Positions 8,531 through 17,585 of a DNA stretch of 64,000 nucleotides are shown here, piece by piece. The stretch comes from Kordiimonas aestuarii. Its GTDB lineage: Bacteria > Pseudomonadota > Alphaproteobacteria > Sphingomonadales > Kordiimonadaceae. The DNA lies in contig NZ_JAOBPP010000017.1 of assembly GCF_025574465.1 (NCBI RefSeq), positions 62,001 to 126,000 of the forward strand. The letters run 5' to 3'. The position numbers were made by a program, and so were the translations under genes. How positions within the stretch are numbered: position 1 is the first letter of the stretch; each line of letters begins with the position of its first letter. The notes beneath the pieces were generated by a model. It worked only from the letters and a program-made list of their open reading frames with translations, made no database searches and was not told where the DNA came from.

Positions 8531-9652
8531 ATGAACAAAACGGAAACATTCGCCTCGTTCCCGCTTCCTGAGCGCCGTGCGCGCCTGCAGCTGATCCGCA
8601 CGGACGGCATCGGCCCTATCCTGTTCCGCCAGCTTATTGAGCGCTTTGGTACCGGGCAGGCCGCACTTGATGCTCTGCCTGCCTTGCTTGCGAAACGCAA
8701 GCGACCTGCCAAGGTGGCATCCGCCGATCTTTGCGAACGAGAACTGGAGACTGCGCACAAACTTGGTGCTGAGGCGTATTTCCTTGGTGAGACACGGTAT
8801 CCGCATCGTCTCGCCGCGATAGAGGATGCCCCGCCCCTACTATACGCTTTGGGCGACCTCGATCATATCACGCCTCCGGCTTCCCTCGGCATCGTCGGCG
8901 CCCGAAATGCCAGTGCCAGCGGGATAAAACTCACAAAAGCGATCGCGTGCGAGATCGCGAAATCTGCCATAACCGTTGTCTCAGGCTTGGCCCGCGGCAT
9001 TGATACCGCCGCGCACGAAGCCGCCCTTGAAGGCAGCACCGTTGCCTGTGTGGCCGGAGGGTTGGACATCATTTATCCGCAGGAAAATACCAAACTGTAT
9101 CACGCTATTCGTGAACGCGGCGCGGTTGTCAGTGAAATGCCGCCTGGCACCCAACCGCAGGCCCGACATTTCCCAAGGCGCAACCGTATTATCTCAGGCC
9201 TGTCCGACGGTGTACTGATTATCGAGGCTGCGGAACGATCAGGCTCTCTGATCACCGCGCGTTTCGCCGCCGAGCAGGGCCGTGATGTATTCGCGGCACC
9301 GGGCAGCCCTCTGGATCCCCGCGCCCGGGGTGGCAATAAACTGATAAAGGATGGTGCCGTGCTTGTGCAAAGCACCGATGATATACTTGATGAACTCCGG
9401 CGCTGGCCGGAGCTCGCCGTGGCGCCTCCCAAGTCGGCAAGCCCGCCCACCAAAACTGTGCTGGAAGTGGCTGATAAACCCCGCGCTGTGCCCGAGGGTA
9501 TGTTATCGCTGCTCAGCCATACCGCCATCCACGTGGATGAACTGATACGAATGAGCGGGATGAAAGCAGAGGAAGTTCTGGTTACCTTGATGGAACACGA
9601 AATTGCCGGTGACATAACCCGTCATGCGGGTGGAAAAATAAGCCTCTCGTAA
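8531..9652 (+). CDS. dprA: DNA-processing protein DprA
   Basis: Binds incoming single-stranded DNA and loads RecA during natural transformation. The 373-residue chain has an N-terminal helical region, then the Rossmann-like core (LGIVGARNAS, VVSGLARGIDTAAHEAAL, CVAGGLDIIYPQEN, FPRRNRIISGLSDGVLIIEA), GGNKLIKDGA, and a C-terminal winged-helix (about residues 310-373). It lies between plsY and topA, a common alphaproteobacterial arrangement. Confidence 0.95.
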   Translation: MNKTETFASFPLPERRARLQLIRTDGIGPILFRQLIERFGTGQAALDALPALLAKRKRPAKVASADLCERELETAHKLGAEAYFLGETRYPHRLAAIEDAPPLLYALGDLDHITPPASLGIVGARNASASGIKLTKAIACEIAKSAITVVSGLARGIDTAAHEAALEGSTVACVAGGLDIIYPQENTKLYHAIRERGAVVSEMPPGTQPQARHFPRRNRIISGLSDGVLIIEAAERSGSLITARFAAEQGRDVFAAPGSPLDPRARGGNKLIKDGAVLVQSTDDILDELRRWPELAVAPPKSASPPTKTVLEVADKPRAVPEGMLSLLSHTAIHVDELIRMSGMKAEEVLVTLMEHEIAGDITRHAGGKISLS

Positions 9653-9662
9653 GGTTAAAATA

Positions 9663-9680
9663 TCGGTGTAAATTCACCGA
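9663..9680. promoter_or_regulatory. Short palindrome upstream of topA
   Basis: TCGGTG-TAAATT-CACCGA forms an 18-bp imperfect-centre palindrome about 100 bases before topA, just after the dprA stop. No T-tract follows, so it does not look like a terminator. It may be a protein binding site; nothing else supports a role. Confidence 0.25.
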
Positions 9681-9783
9681 CACATCAAGAATCCATTGCA
9701 TTCCGCGCTGCTTCGAACTAGGTGAGAGCCTAAGCTTCGCAGTCAAAACCACGTAACGATCTAGGATAGGGACAGACGGACGT

Positions 9784-12321
9784 ATGAACGTCGTAATTGT
9801 AGAATCACCCTCCAAAGCTAAAACCATCAACAAGTATCTTGGTAAAGATTACAAGGTGTTAGCGAGTTTTGGCCACATTCGGGACTTGCCCGCCAAGGAT
9901 GGTTCGGTCAAGCCGGATGAAGATTTTGCCATGGACTGGGTGGTCGATCGCGATTCGAACAAACGCCTGACCGATATCGCAAAAGCGGTGAAAGACGCGG
10001 ATCGCCTCTATCTCGCAACTGACCCTGACCGTGAAGGGGAAGCCATCAGTTGGCACGTGCTTGAAGTGCTGGCAAAAAAACGTGCCCTCAAAGGTGTTGA
10101 GGTAAAACGTGTCGTTTTTAACGAAATCACCAAGTCGGCAATCCTCAAGGCAATGGCTGAGCCGCGCGACCTGGATGACGAGATGGTCAACGCCTATCTC
10201 GCGCGGCGTGCGCTGGACTACCTTGTTGGCTTCACGCTATCCCCTGTTCTATGGCGTAAGCTGCCTGGTGCCCGCTCAGCAGGCCGCGTGCAGTCAGTCG
10301 CCCTTCGCCTAGTCTGTGAGCGTGAAAGTGAAATTGAACGTTTCCGTGCGCAGGAATACTGGTCGGTTGAAGCGGCGCTGAATGGCGCGTCTGACAAGTC
10401 TTTCGTTGGTCGCCTTTTCGCAATGCACGGCGAAAAGATCAAAAAATACGGCATTACTAACGAAGCTGAAGCAAAAAAAGCTGCCGCGCTGGTCGAGAAT
10501 GTACCTTTGACAGTCACCACTGTTGAACGCAAACCTGCTCGTCGCCACCCGCAGCCGCCCTTCACCACGTCAACCTTGCAACAGGAAGCCGCACGGAAAT
10601 ACGGCTTCCCGGCCAATCGCACCATGCGTGTGGCGCAAAGCCTATATGAAGGCAAGTCGCTTGAGGGGGAAGTTACCGGTCTCATCACATATATGCGTAC
10701 CGATGGTGTCACGATCGCGCAGGAAGCCCTCAATGCCACCCGCGCAGTGATTGAAGACCGCTTTGGCAAAAAATTCCTGCCAGACAGCCCGCGCGCCTAC
10801 AAAACAAAGGCCAAAAACGCGCAGGAAGCCCACGAGGCGATCCGCCCGACAGATCCGATGCGCCGCCCGAGCGACGTGTCCCACGCGCTCGACGCAGACG
10901 AACTGAAACTCTATGAACTGATCTGGCGCCGCACCATCGCCAGCCAGATGGAAAGCGCACAGCTTGAGCGCACAACCGTCACCATCCTGAACGCAGACAA
11001 AACTGCTGAATTGCGAGCTACTGGCACCGTTATCCAGTTTGACGGTTTTCTCTCCGTCTATCAGGAAGGCCGTGACGATGACGGCGAGGAAGATGACGCG
11101 CGCCTGCCAAAACTGAATGAAGGGGAGACCCTCAACCTTGAGGGTGTGACACCAAAACAGCACTTCACCGATCCGCCCCCGCGTTTCACTGAAGCCTCGC
11201 TGGTGAAACGGCTGGAAGAGCTGGGCATCGGCCGCCCGTCAACCTATGCCTCGATCCTGACAGTGCTGCGGGAACGTAATTATGTGCAGATGGAGCGCAA
11301 CCGCTTTATCCCAGAGGATAAAGGCCGTCTTGTCACCGCCTTCCTTGAGAAATTCTTCCAGCGCTATGTGGAATATGATTTCACGGCAAATTTGGAAGAA
11401 CAGCTTGACCATATCTCGGCAGGCGAGGAAGACTGGAAACAGGTTCTCAGGGATTTCTGGGCATCTTTCAAACCGAAGACAGAAGAAATTCTCGGTGTCC
11501 GCAATGCAGAAGTCATTGATGCGCTTGATGAATATCTGGAACCAATGCTGTTTGCGGAAACAGAAGACGGCAAAAACCCACGCAAATGCCCAAGCTGCGA
11601 CGATGGTCGACTTGGCCTCAAAACCAGCCGGTACGGTGCTTTTGTAGGCTGCTCCAACTATCCGGAATGCGGCTATACCCGCCCGTTTGGCAGTAATGGC
11701 GACGACGTGGACCCTGCCGATGAGCCGGCCAATCTGGGTGATGACCCCGAGACGGGTGAGCCAATCAGCGTTCGCACGGGCCGGTTTGGCCCCTACATTC
11801 AGGTAGGCGAAGCCAAGAAGGGTGAAAAACCGAAGCGTGCCAGCATTCCGAAAGATATGGATGCCGGCAACCTGAGCCTTGAAAAAGCACTGCAACTCCT
11901 CTCGCTGCCGCGCGAAGTTGGTGTTCACCCTGAGACAGGCAAACCAATCACCGCCGCTATCGGGCGCTATGGCCCCTATGTCGCGCATGATGGTACATAC
12001 GGCAAGCTTGCGTCTACCGAAGAGGTGTTCGCTGTTGGGCTTAATCGTGCCGTTTCCCTGATTGCGGATGCGGCGGCAAAAAAGGGGGGCAGCGCAAAAA
12101 CAGTTCTCAAGGAGCTTGGCGAACACCCCGATGATGGCGACGCCGTGCGCGTGTTGGACGGCAGGTACGGCCCGTATGTCAACCATAAGCGCACAAACGC
12201 GACCCTGCCCAAGGGTACCGAGCCCGAGAGCGTGACGCTTGAGCAGGCGCTGGAATGGTTGGCGGCCAAAGCGTCTTCCAAGAAAAAGAAGGCGCCGGCG
12301 AAAAAGAAAAAAGCGTCCTGA
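9784..12321 (+). CDS. topA: DNA topoisomerase I
   Basis: Relaxes negative supercoils by cutting one strand. The 845-residue chain has the Toprim start (VIVESPSKAKTI) and the Toprim acidic cluster ATDPDREGEAISW (residues 78-90), GARSAGRVQSVALRLV, and the catalytic tyrosine Y303 in ITYMRTDG. Near residues 607-640 there is one zinc ribbon (CPSCDDG ... GCSNYPECGY), followed by topoisomerase C-terminal repeats and a lysine-rich tail ending in PAKKKKAS. It is probably transcribed with rnr only through leakage past a terminator at its end. Confidence 0.97.
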   Translation: MNVVIVESPSKAKTINKYLGKDYKVLASFGHIRDLPAKDGSVKPDEDFAMDWVVDRDSNKRLTDIAKAVKDADRLYLATDPDREGEAISWHVLEVLAKKRALKGVEVKRVVFNEITKSAILKAMAEPRDLDDEMVNAYLARRALDYLVGFTLSPVLWRKLPGARSAGRVQSVALRLVCERESEIERFRAQEYWSVEAALNGASDKSFVGRLFAMHGEKIKKYGITNEAEAKKAAALVENVPLTVTTVERKPARRHPQPPFTTSTLQQEAARKYGFPANRTMRVAQSLYEGKSLEGEVTGLITYMRTDGVTIAQEALNATRAVIEDRFGKKFLPDSPRAYKTKAKNAQEAHEAIRPTDPMRRPSDVSHALDADELKLYELIWRRTIASQMESAQLERTTVTILNADKTAELRATGTVIQFDGFLSVYQEGRDDDGEEDDARLPKLNEGETLNLEGVTPKQHFTDPPPRFTEASLVKRLEELGIGRPSTYASILTVLRERNYVQMERNRFIPEDKGRLVTAFLEKFFQRYVEYDFTANLEEQLDHISAGEEDWKQVLRDFWASFKPKTEEILGVRNAEVIDALDEYLEPMLFAETEDGKNPRKCPSCDDGRLGLKTSRYGAFVGCSNYPECGYTRPFGSNGDDVDPADEPANLGDDPETGEPISVRTGRFGPYIQVGEAKKGEKPKRASIPKDMDAGNLSLEKALQLLSLPREVGVHPETGKPITAAIGRYGPYVAHDGTYGKLASTEEVFAVGLNRAVSLIADAAAKKGGSAKTVLKELGEHPDDGDAVRVLDGRYGPYVNHKRTNATLPKGTEPESVTLEQALEWLAAKASSKKKKAPAKKKKAS

Positions 12322-12337
12322 CCGGGGCGCTTTTTTT
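12309..12337 (+). terminator. Rho-independent terminator at the end of topA
   Basis: AAAGCG-TCC pairs with GGG-CGCTTT around a short loop, followed by a run of seven T. The stem includes the topA stop codon, so it is formed within the coding end. Confidence 0.75.
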
Positions 12338-12417
12338 AAAGCCGCAATGGCTATATGCTGGTAATTGCTCGCATGTGTTATCGCACGCATGGCGGAGCAA
12401 TAGAAAGGACCCGCCCC

Positions 12418-14706
12418 TTGGCGAAATACGAACCCGGCCCGCTCCCCACCCGTGAAGAGGTGCTGGACTTTGTCCGCAATTTCTCTGGCGGCAAAGTCAC
12501 AAAACGCGACATCGCTCGCGCCTTTGGCGTGAAGGGGCCGGATAAAGTATTTCTGAAGAAACTACTGCGCGAACTAACAGACGATGGTGTTTTGACAAAA
12601 GATACCGGGCACGCGCTAAGGCCTGCCGACCGCCTGCCCGGGGTTCAGGTCGTTGAGTTTGCAGGCCTCGACAAGGGGGGAGAAGCCCTTGTGAAGCCAG
12701 TCAATTATGAAGGGGAAGGCAAACCGCCGCATATCATCCTCAAGCAAAAAAAGGGCAAACGTCCCGGCCCAACCATGGGGGCTGGTGACCGTGCGCTTGT
12801 GCGGCTGACCTGCGTGAAGGATGAGCCGCCGGTTTATCGCGCCTCAATCCTGAAAATTCTCAAACCCGCGCCAAAATCTGTCATGGGTGTGTTTCATGGC
12901 GGCCCTAATGGCGGACGCGTGCACCCGACTGACAAAAAGAACCGGGATGAATACTGGGTGGACCGCGACGACGTGATGGGTGCGGAAGAAGGTGAGCTCG
13001 TACTGGCGGAACCGGTCAAGAGCAACCGGCAGATAGGGCCTAAACGTGTGCGCATCAAGGAGCGGCTTGGCGACGTCTCTGATGCTCGTTCAATCAGCAT
13101 GATTGCTATCCACAGCCTTGATATTCCTTATGAGTTTCCGCCCGAGACTCTGAAAGCCGCAGACGCCGCCAAACCGGTCACGCTTGGTAAGCGGACCGAC
13201 CTGAGGGACACGCCGCTTATCACCATTGATCCCTCGGATGCGCGCGACCATGACGACGCCATCTGGGCCGAAGCAGATGACGACCCCAGCAATGATGGCG
13301 GCTGGCATGCGATCGTTGCCATCGCCGATGTTGCGCATTACGTACCCAACGGCTCGGCGCTTGACCGCGAAGCGATCAAACGTGGCAACAGCTGCTATTT
13401 CCCCGACCGCGTGGTCCCCATGCTGCCGGAGGCACTATCGGCCGGGCTTTGCAGCCTGATGCCCGGTGAAGAACGCGCCTGCATGGCGGTGCATATCTGG
13501 TTCGATAAGGACGGCAAGAAACTGCGGCACAAATTTGTGCGTGGCCTGATGAAAAGCGCTGGCAATGTCTCTTACGAGCGTGCCCAGGCGGCACTCGATG
13601 GCACGCCTGACGACTTGACAGCGCCCCTCCTGGAACCAGTGCTGAAACCACTGTATGGCACGTTCAGGGCAATCATGAAGGCGCGGGCAAAGCGCCAGCC
13701 GCTTGAACTTGATATGCCCGAGCGCAAGATCGTGCTGGATGAGGCCGGACATGTGGCAGGGATCACGATCCGGGACCGCTTCGACGCGCACCGTATCGTT
13801 GAAGAACTGATGATCACCGCCAATGTATGTGCAGCGGAAGAACTTGAAGCACACCGTGTGCCGGCCATGTACCGGGTGCATGAAGAACCGCCCATGGACA
13901 AGATGGAATCGCTGCGGGATTTCCTTGGAACGCTGGACCTCAATCTCGCGAAGGGCAGCGTTATGATGCCCCGACTTTTTAACGGCATCCTCAATCAGGT
14001 TAAAGACAGTCCGCATGAGCGACTGGTGAACGAAGTTGTGTTGCGGTCACAAACACAAGCCTATTATTCACCCGACAATATGGGCCACTTTGGCCTTGCC
14101 CTGCCCCGGTATGCGCATTTCACCTCGCCAATCCGCCGTTACGCTGATCTCATTGTACACCGTGGTCTCGTACGTGCGCTCAAGCTAGGCAAGGATGGCC
14201 TCACAGATGAGCAAGCCGACGAGCTTTCCGCGATTGGCGAGCAGATATCAAGCACCGAGCGCCGTGCCATGGCCGCAGAGCGCGAGTCAACTGACCGCTA
14301 TCTCGCCAACTACCTTGCCGATCACGTGGGCGACGAGTTTTTCGGGCGCATCACCGGCGTAACCCGTTTTGGCCTGTTCGTCAGCCTTGAACCGTCTGGT
14401 GGTGATGGCTTGATTCCGATTTCATCAATCGGCATGGACTTCTACACCCACGACGAGGCTCATCACCGTCTTGTGGGGGAACGCTCGGGCGAGGAGTTCA
14501 AACTGGGGGACCGTATCAAGGTACGTCTTACGGAAGCCAACCGTTTCACCGGCGGCTTGAAGCTTGACCTGATCCGCGAAGAGAATGACATCGCTGGTGT
14601 CACGTCCCGAAAACAGCATAAAAAGCTGGGCGCACGTCATAACCGCACCGGTGGCCGCCCCGCGCGTGGGAAAAAGCCAGCGAGAAAAAGCAAGAAACCC
14701 GGGTAG
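12418..14706 (+). CDS. rnr: Ribonuclease R
   Basis: 3'-5' exoribonuclease that degrades structured RNA. The best start is the TTG at 12418, eight bases after GAAAGGAC, giving MAKYEPGPLP and 762 residues; an upstream ATG at 12355 or 12373 is possible but unlike the family. Order: N-terminal winged helix (VTKRDIARAFGVKG), cold-shock domain, RNB domain with the catalytic aspartates in IDPSDARDHDDAIWAE, HFTSPIRRYADLIVHR, then a C-terminal S1 domain (ITGVTRFGLFVSLEPSGGDG) and a basic Lys/Arg tail. Confidence 0.96.
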   Translation: MAKYEPGPLPTREEVLDFVRNFSGGKVTKRDIARAFGVKGPDKVFLKKLLRELTDDGVLTKDTGHALRPADRLPGVQVVEFAGLDKGGEALVKPVNYEGEGKPPHIILKQKKGKRPGPTMGAGDRALVRLTCVKDEPPVYRASILKILKPAPKSVMGVFHGGPNGGRVHPTDKKNRDEYWVDRDDVMGAEEGELVLAEPVKSNRQIGPKRVRIKERLGDVSDARSISMIAIHSLDIPYEFPPETLKAADAAKPVTLGKRTDLRDTPLITIDPSDARDHDDAIWAEADDDPSNDGGWHAIVAIADVAHYVPNGSALDREAIKRGNSCYFPDRVVPMLPEALSAGLCSLMPGEERACMAVHIWFDKDGKKLRHKFVRGLMKSAGNVSYERAQAALDGTPDDLTAPLLEPVLKPLYGTFRAIMKARAKRQPLELDMPERKIVLDEAGHVAGITIRDRFDAHRIVEELMITANVCAAEELEAHRVPAMYRVHEEPPMDKMESLRDFLGTLDLNLAKGSVMMPRLFNGILNQVKDSPHERLVNEVVLRSQTQAYYSPDNMGHFGLALPRYAHFTSPIRRYADLIVHRGLVRALKLGKDGLTDEQADELSAIGEQISSTERRAMAAERESTDRYLANYLADHVGDEFFGRITGVTRFGLFVSLEPSGGDGLIPISSIGMDFYTHDEAHHRLVGERSGEEFKLGDRIKVRLTEANRFTGGLKLDLIREENDIAGVTSRKQHKKLGARHNRTGGRPARGKKPARKSKKPG

Positions 14707-14719
14707 CAATGTATAACCC

Positions 14720-15385
14720 TTAAAGACCAATGAAGGGCTGAAACATGCGCCCTATCAGGCTGTGGAGCTTGATTGGCGCATCTGTGACAACAAGACAGAT
14801 ACAGTCTTCGCCTTCGTCAATGATGGGTTGGTGATTGGTCACTTCCGGACCTGCAAGCTCAATCAGCCCTGGTGTATAATGCTTGTCCCCGACCCGGTAG
14901 CTGCCTGTCAGCACCAAAGTGAACTCGGTGCCACGGTGGTCATGGAACGGCATTTCTGTACCTCCACGGGCACGTAACAGCCACAGCCGCTCCCCATTTT
15001 CATAAGCCTGGAGCTTTACCTGCCTCATACCCGGCCCCATGAAGCGCCATTTCAGCTCATCCAGCCCCATGTTCAGATGCGCGGCAAGCGGCGCAGGCAT
15101 ACGTATATCCGCCACCGAGGAGCCAACAGGTTCCACAAGCGCCTCCGCTGCATCATCCAAAACCGCCAAAGCCGCCAGCGTTCTCTCCAACGCGTCTTCG
15201 GAAAGGCGTTCGGGCACGATGCCTTCCAGCAGGCAACCGCCAATAGCTTCTGCATCGGCAACCTTGGCCTTCAGTTCTTCATGATAATCGACGTGGCTGG
15301 CGACAACAAGTGCCTGCGCTTCACTGAGCGCACCAGACGCATATGACACCAACCACTCATCGGGTAGCAGACCTGTTTTTGTCAT
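14720..15385 (-). CDS. chrR: ChrR-family anti-sigma factor, N-terminal zinc ligands lost
   Basis: In Rhodobacter ChrR an N-terminal anti-sigma domain holds its ECF sigma factor and a C-terminal cupin senses singlet oxygen or related stress. This 221-residue homologue keeps both domains. Its cupin carries the metal ligands H148, H150, E154 and H185 (PFHDHRGTE, TNHQP). In the anti-sigma domain only H31 of the usual H-x3-C-x2-C zinc site remains; the two cysteines are H35 and L38, and the His near residue 6 is Leu. It overlaps the sigma gene by four bases (ATGA). Confidence 0.93.
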   Translation of the reverse strand: MTKTGLLPDEWLVSYASGALSEAQALVVASHVDYHEELKAKVADAEAIGGCLLEGIVPERLSEDALERTLAALAVLDDAAEALVEPVGSSVADIRMPAPLAAHLNMGLDELKWRFMGPGMRQVKLQAYENGERLWLLRARGGTEMPFHDHRGTEFTLVLTGSYRVGDKHYTPGLIELAGPEVTNHQPIIDEGEDCICLVVTDAPIKLHSLIGRMFQPFIGL

Positions 15386-16086
15386 GCCATATCCCTCAAC
15401 TCTTTACGTAACGCCCCAAAGGCTATCCTGATTCTGGACTTGACCGTCCCTAACGGCAATGAAAGTTTTGTTGCAATCTCGGAGTGCGAGAGTTCCTTGA
15501 AAAATGACAGTTCAATCACCTCTCGTTGCGCTGGCTTAAGCACTTTCAGCGCGGCCTTAACACGTATCGCATTCTGGTTCTGCATTGCCGGGGCGTCAGT
15601 CTCATCCGACGCAACCATCTGGGTCAAATGATCGTCCACATCAACTTCGGCATATTTTTGCCGCCGCGTATGATCAATGAACCGGTTGCGTGCCACGCGA
15701 AACAACCATGTCGACAGTCTGGCTTTTGCAGGGTCAAACTTCTCTGCCTTACGCCATAGGGTCACCATGACTTCCTGCGCAAGGTCTTCCGCTTTTTCAT
15801 CGCCAAGCCCGAGCGCCTTCAGATACGACTTTAACCTGGGTGCGTAATAGGCGAACAGTTCGGCAAATGCTGCGCGGTCGTGACTGTTTGCAATACGCCC
15901 AACCAGTTCCTCATGCGAAGCTGCTCTGTCTTTTCTTGCACTAAAAATATCGAGTACCCCGCCGGACGGATGTTGGCCAGTGCCGAGCACAGCATTTGCC
16001 CCGGCGCCTGTCAAGCGTCGCACGGGCCATTTGCCGTGCGACGCCGATTGGGGGCTCTCAATATATTGTGATGCTTTTGCCGTCAT
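15382..16086 (-). CDS. rpoE: ECF RNA polymerase sigma factor paired with ChrR (RpoE-like)
   Basis: Stress sigma factor of the ECF11 type. The 234-residue frame has sigma-2 (FAYYAPRLKSYLKALG, AEDLAQEVMVTLWRKAEKFD, STWLFRVARNRFIDHTRR) and sigma-4 (KPAQREVIELSFFKELSHSE, LPLGTVKSRIRIAFG). The first ~55 residues are an unusual low-complexity extension, so a later start is possible. Upstream I see no exact TGATCC-type site, so strong self-regulation by the canonical motif is not evident. A likely target promoter is at 46.27 kb. Confidence 0.93.
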   Translation of the reverse strand: MTAKASQYIESPQSASHGKWPVRRLTGAGANAVLGTGQHPSGGVLDIFSARKDRAASHEELVGRIANSHDRAAFAELFAYYAPRLKSYLKALGLGDEKAEDLAQEVMVTLWRKAEKFDPAKARLSTWLFRVARNRFIDHTRRQKYAEVDVDDHLTQMVASDETDAPAMQNQNAIRVKAALKVLKPAQREVIELSFFKELSHSEIATKLSLPLGTVKSRIRIAFGALRKELRDMA

Positions 16087-16188
16087 GCAGCCCTATACGC
16101 TGGCATTCAGGGAACGGACTGGTACAAATGTAAAAAAAAGGCAACCGCTGCCGGTCACCTCTTTCTTCGTTATTATGGGTCCCAAGCC

Positions 16189-17103
16189 CTATTCCGCTAT
16201 CATACGCCAATAGCCGGTCAGTTCAATCATCGTCTTGACAGCCAGTTGTTCGCCTACTGCTTGTTCGCTGTAGCCCTCAACCTCGATATATTCCTTAAAG
16301 CCGTTGCTGGTCGCTTCATATTGTTTGACTTCGCGGACGGGCGGCATCGCCTCAGTGAACAGACTGGTGATGGTTTCGCCTGTCTCGACATGAACCACAT
16401 TGACCTGAAAGGCGAGACCAGATTCGCTCTCCGCACTCGGTGCCAGCAAGATTTCGACCATATAGTCGGCTTTGCCGAGCATTGCCTTTATCTCGATTGA
16501 ATGCGTATTGACCTTTTCGTTCGCGACAGCGTCTGCCCCCTGCACACGGGTAATCATGTCGCGATCGATGAGACGTGCCCCTCCCTTAATCATTGTGTTC
16601 TTGAAGCCACCCTGTACTTTCCAGTTCAGGATTTCTTCCAGGTTCTTGCGGGCCTGATCCTTGTTCAGCCGAACAGAACCATCATACTCATATGCTTGTG
16701 CGGTTACGCTGCCGGGTGCGGCACGCACTGTATCGCGCACCGTGCGTTCACCATGCAATTGGCCGTTGTAATGAGTATGCATATTCGTTGTAGTGGTACG
16801 ATTTCTCGTCACGGTCGGCGTGCGCACATCCAGGCCCTGCGCCTGATAGTCGATATAATAAGTGACTACTTCATCCGAGAAGTCCCTATTCCAAAAAACG
16901 ACAAAACGCGGTCGTTTGACTCGTTTGTTTTCTTCCCGAAACGCATTGATCACAGGCGCCGGATCCGGCAAAGGCGGCGGCGGGCGGCGTGTCAGCGTTG
17001 CAGGCACGCCTTCTCGCATCTCCTGCGCTGTTGCAACTTGGCCGCCCAAAACAGTTCCCAGAAGGGAGGCAACAAGCAGGCCCGTACCCAGTGCGCGTTT
17101 CAT
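16189..17103 (-). CDS. Periplasmic protein of unknown function in LpoB/COG3014/YcfL operon
   Basis: The 304-residue reading begins at the ATG at 17103, following AGGGGA; a GTG one codon earlier is possible. The first ~27 residues are a signal peptide ending in ATA/QE (LLVASLLGTVLGGQVATAQ). After a proline-rich stretch (RRPPPPLPDP) it has a mixed alpha/beta body with FVVFWNRDFSDEV and a late strand VNVVHVETGETITSLF. I do not recognise the family. The C-terminus may be CsgG- or LpoB-like in layout, but this is not shown. It is the last gene of the operon. Confidence 0.75.
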   Translation of the reverse strand: MKRALGTGLLVASLLGTVLGGQVATAQEMREGVPATLTRRPPPPLPDPAPVINAFREENKRVKRPRFVVFWNRDFSDEVVTYYIDYQAQGLDVRTPTVTRNRTTTTNMHTHYNGQLHGERTVRDTVRAAPGSVTAQAYEYDGSVRLNKDQARKNLEEILNWKVQGGFKNTMIKGGARLIDRDMITRVQGADAVANEKVNTHSIEIKAMLGKADYMVEILLAPSAESESGLAFQVNVVHVETGETITSLFTEAMPPVREVKQYEATSNGFKEYIEVEGYSEQAVGEQLAVKTMIELTGYWRMIAE

Positions 17104-17105
17104 CA

Positions 17106-17585
17106 CTATTCCCCTTCGTCAACTTCAATCAGATAATAACCAATATCCATGGAGATCGACATCTCCCGGTACACGGCGGTCGACCGCGGCTGCAGGAAGA
17201 CCCGTTGCCAAGCAGTCTCCGGTTCGGCAGGGAACTGGTCAATATCCATGAAGGAAGTACGAACCAACACTTCCTGCGGATAGTCGGTACAGTTGATCAA
17301 CCGAGCCATTACCTCAATCGTGCCTGTGTCTGTCCGACGGGCAAAAACACCCTGAGGCAGGATTTTTTTTGCGATATTCTTGTCAATAATCTGAACAGAA
17401 TTCAGTGCAATAGGGGTCATCGTCCCGGCCACCCCGGAGACAATAGCGGGGCCCGACGGGCCCAGCTTTTTAAATCCGCGAAAATCGCACTTCACAACGT
17501 TTTGTGCGCTTGCGGCATGGGCCATTATAGATGCGACAATTACACCTGCTGCTACTTTACCCATTGTTAAAACGAGTTTTTTCAT
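17106..17585 (-). CDS. YcfL-like (DUF1425) periplasmic protein
   Basis: 159 residues from the ATG at 17585, which overlaps the stop of the gene before it (TGATG). A signal peptide covers about residues 1-26 (VLTMGKVAAGVIVASIMAHA). The beta-rich C-terminal half resembles YcfL/DUF1425: LINCTDYPQEVLVRTSFMD, then VFLQPRSTAVYREMSIS. In Escherichia coli ycfL is next to lpoB, and the same company is kept here, which supports the call. Its exact role in the envelope is unknown. Confidence 0.65.
   Translation of the reverse strand: MKKLVLTMGKVAAGVIVASIMAHAASAQNVVKCDFRGFKKLGPSGPAIVSGVAGTMTPIALNSVQIIDKNIAKKILPQGVFARRTDTGTIEVMARLINCTDYPQEVLVRTSFMDIDQFPAEPETAWQRVFLQPRSTAVYREMSISMDIGYYLIEVDEGE

Noticed and set aside
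11239..12390. 383-residue open frame on the minus strand opposite topA
   Set aside because: It is a shadow of the topA coding strand; the plus strand encodes a complete topoisomerase with all motifs.
16087..16188. Possible self-promoter for the ECF sigma gene (TGACCG or TGTACC with 18-base spacing)
   Set aside because: Neither matches TGATCC well and the -10 parts do not fit, so I do not claim autoregulation.
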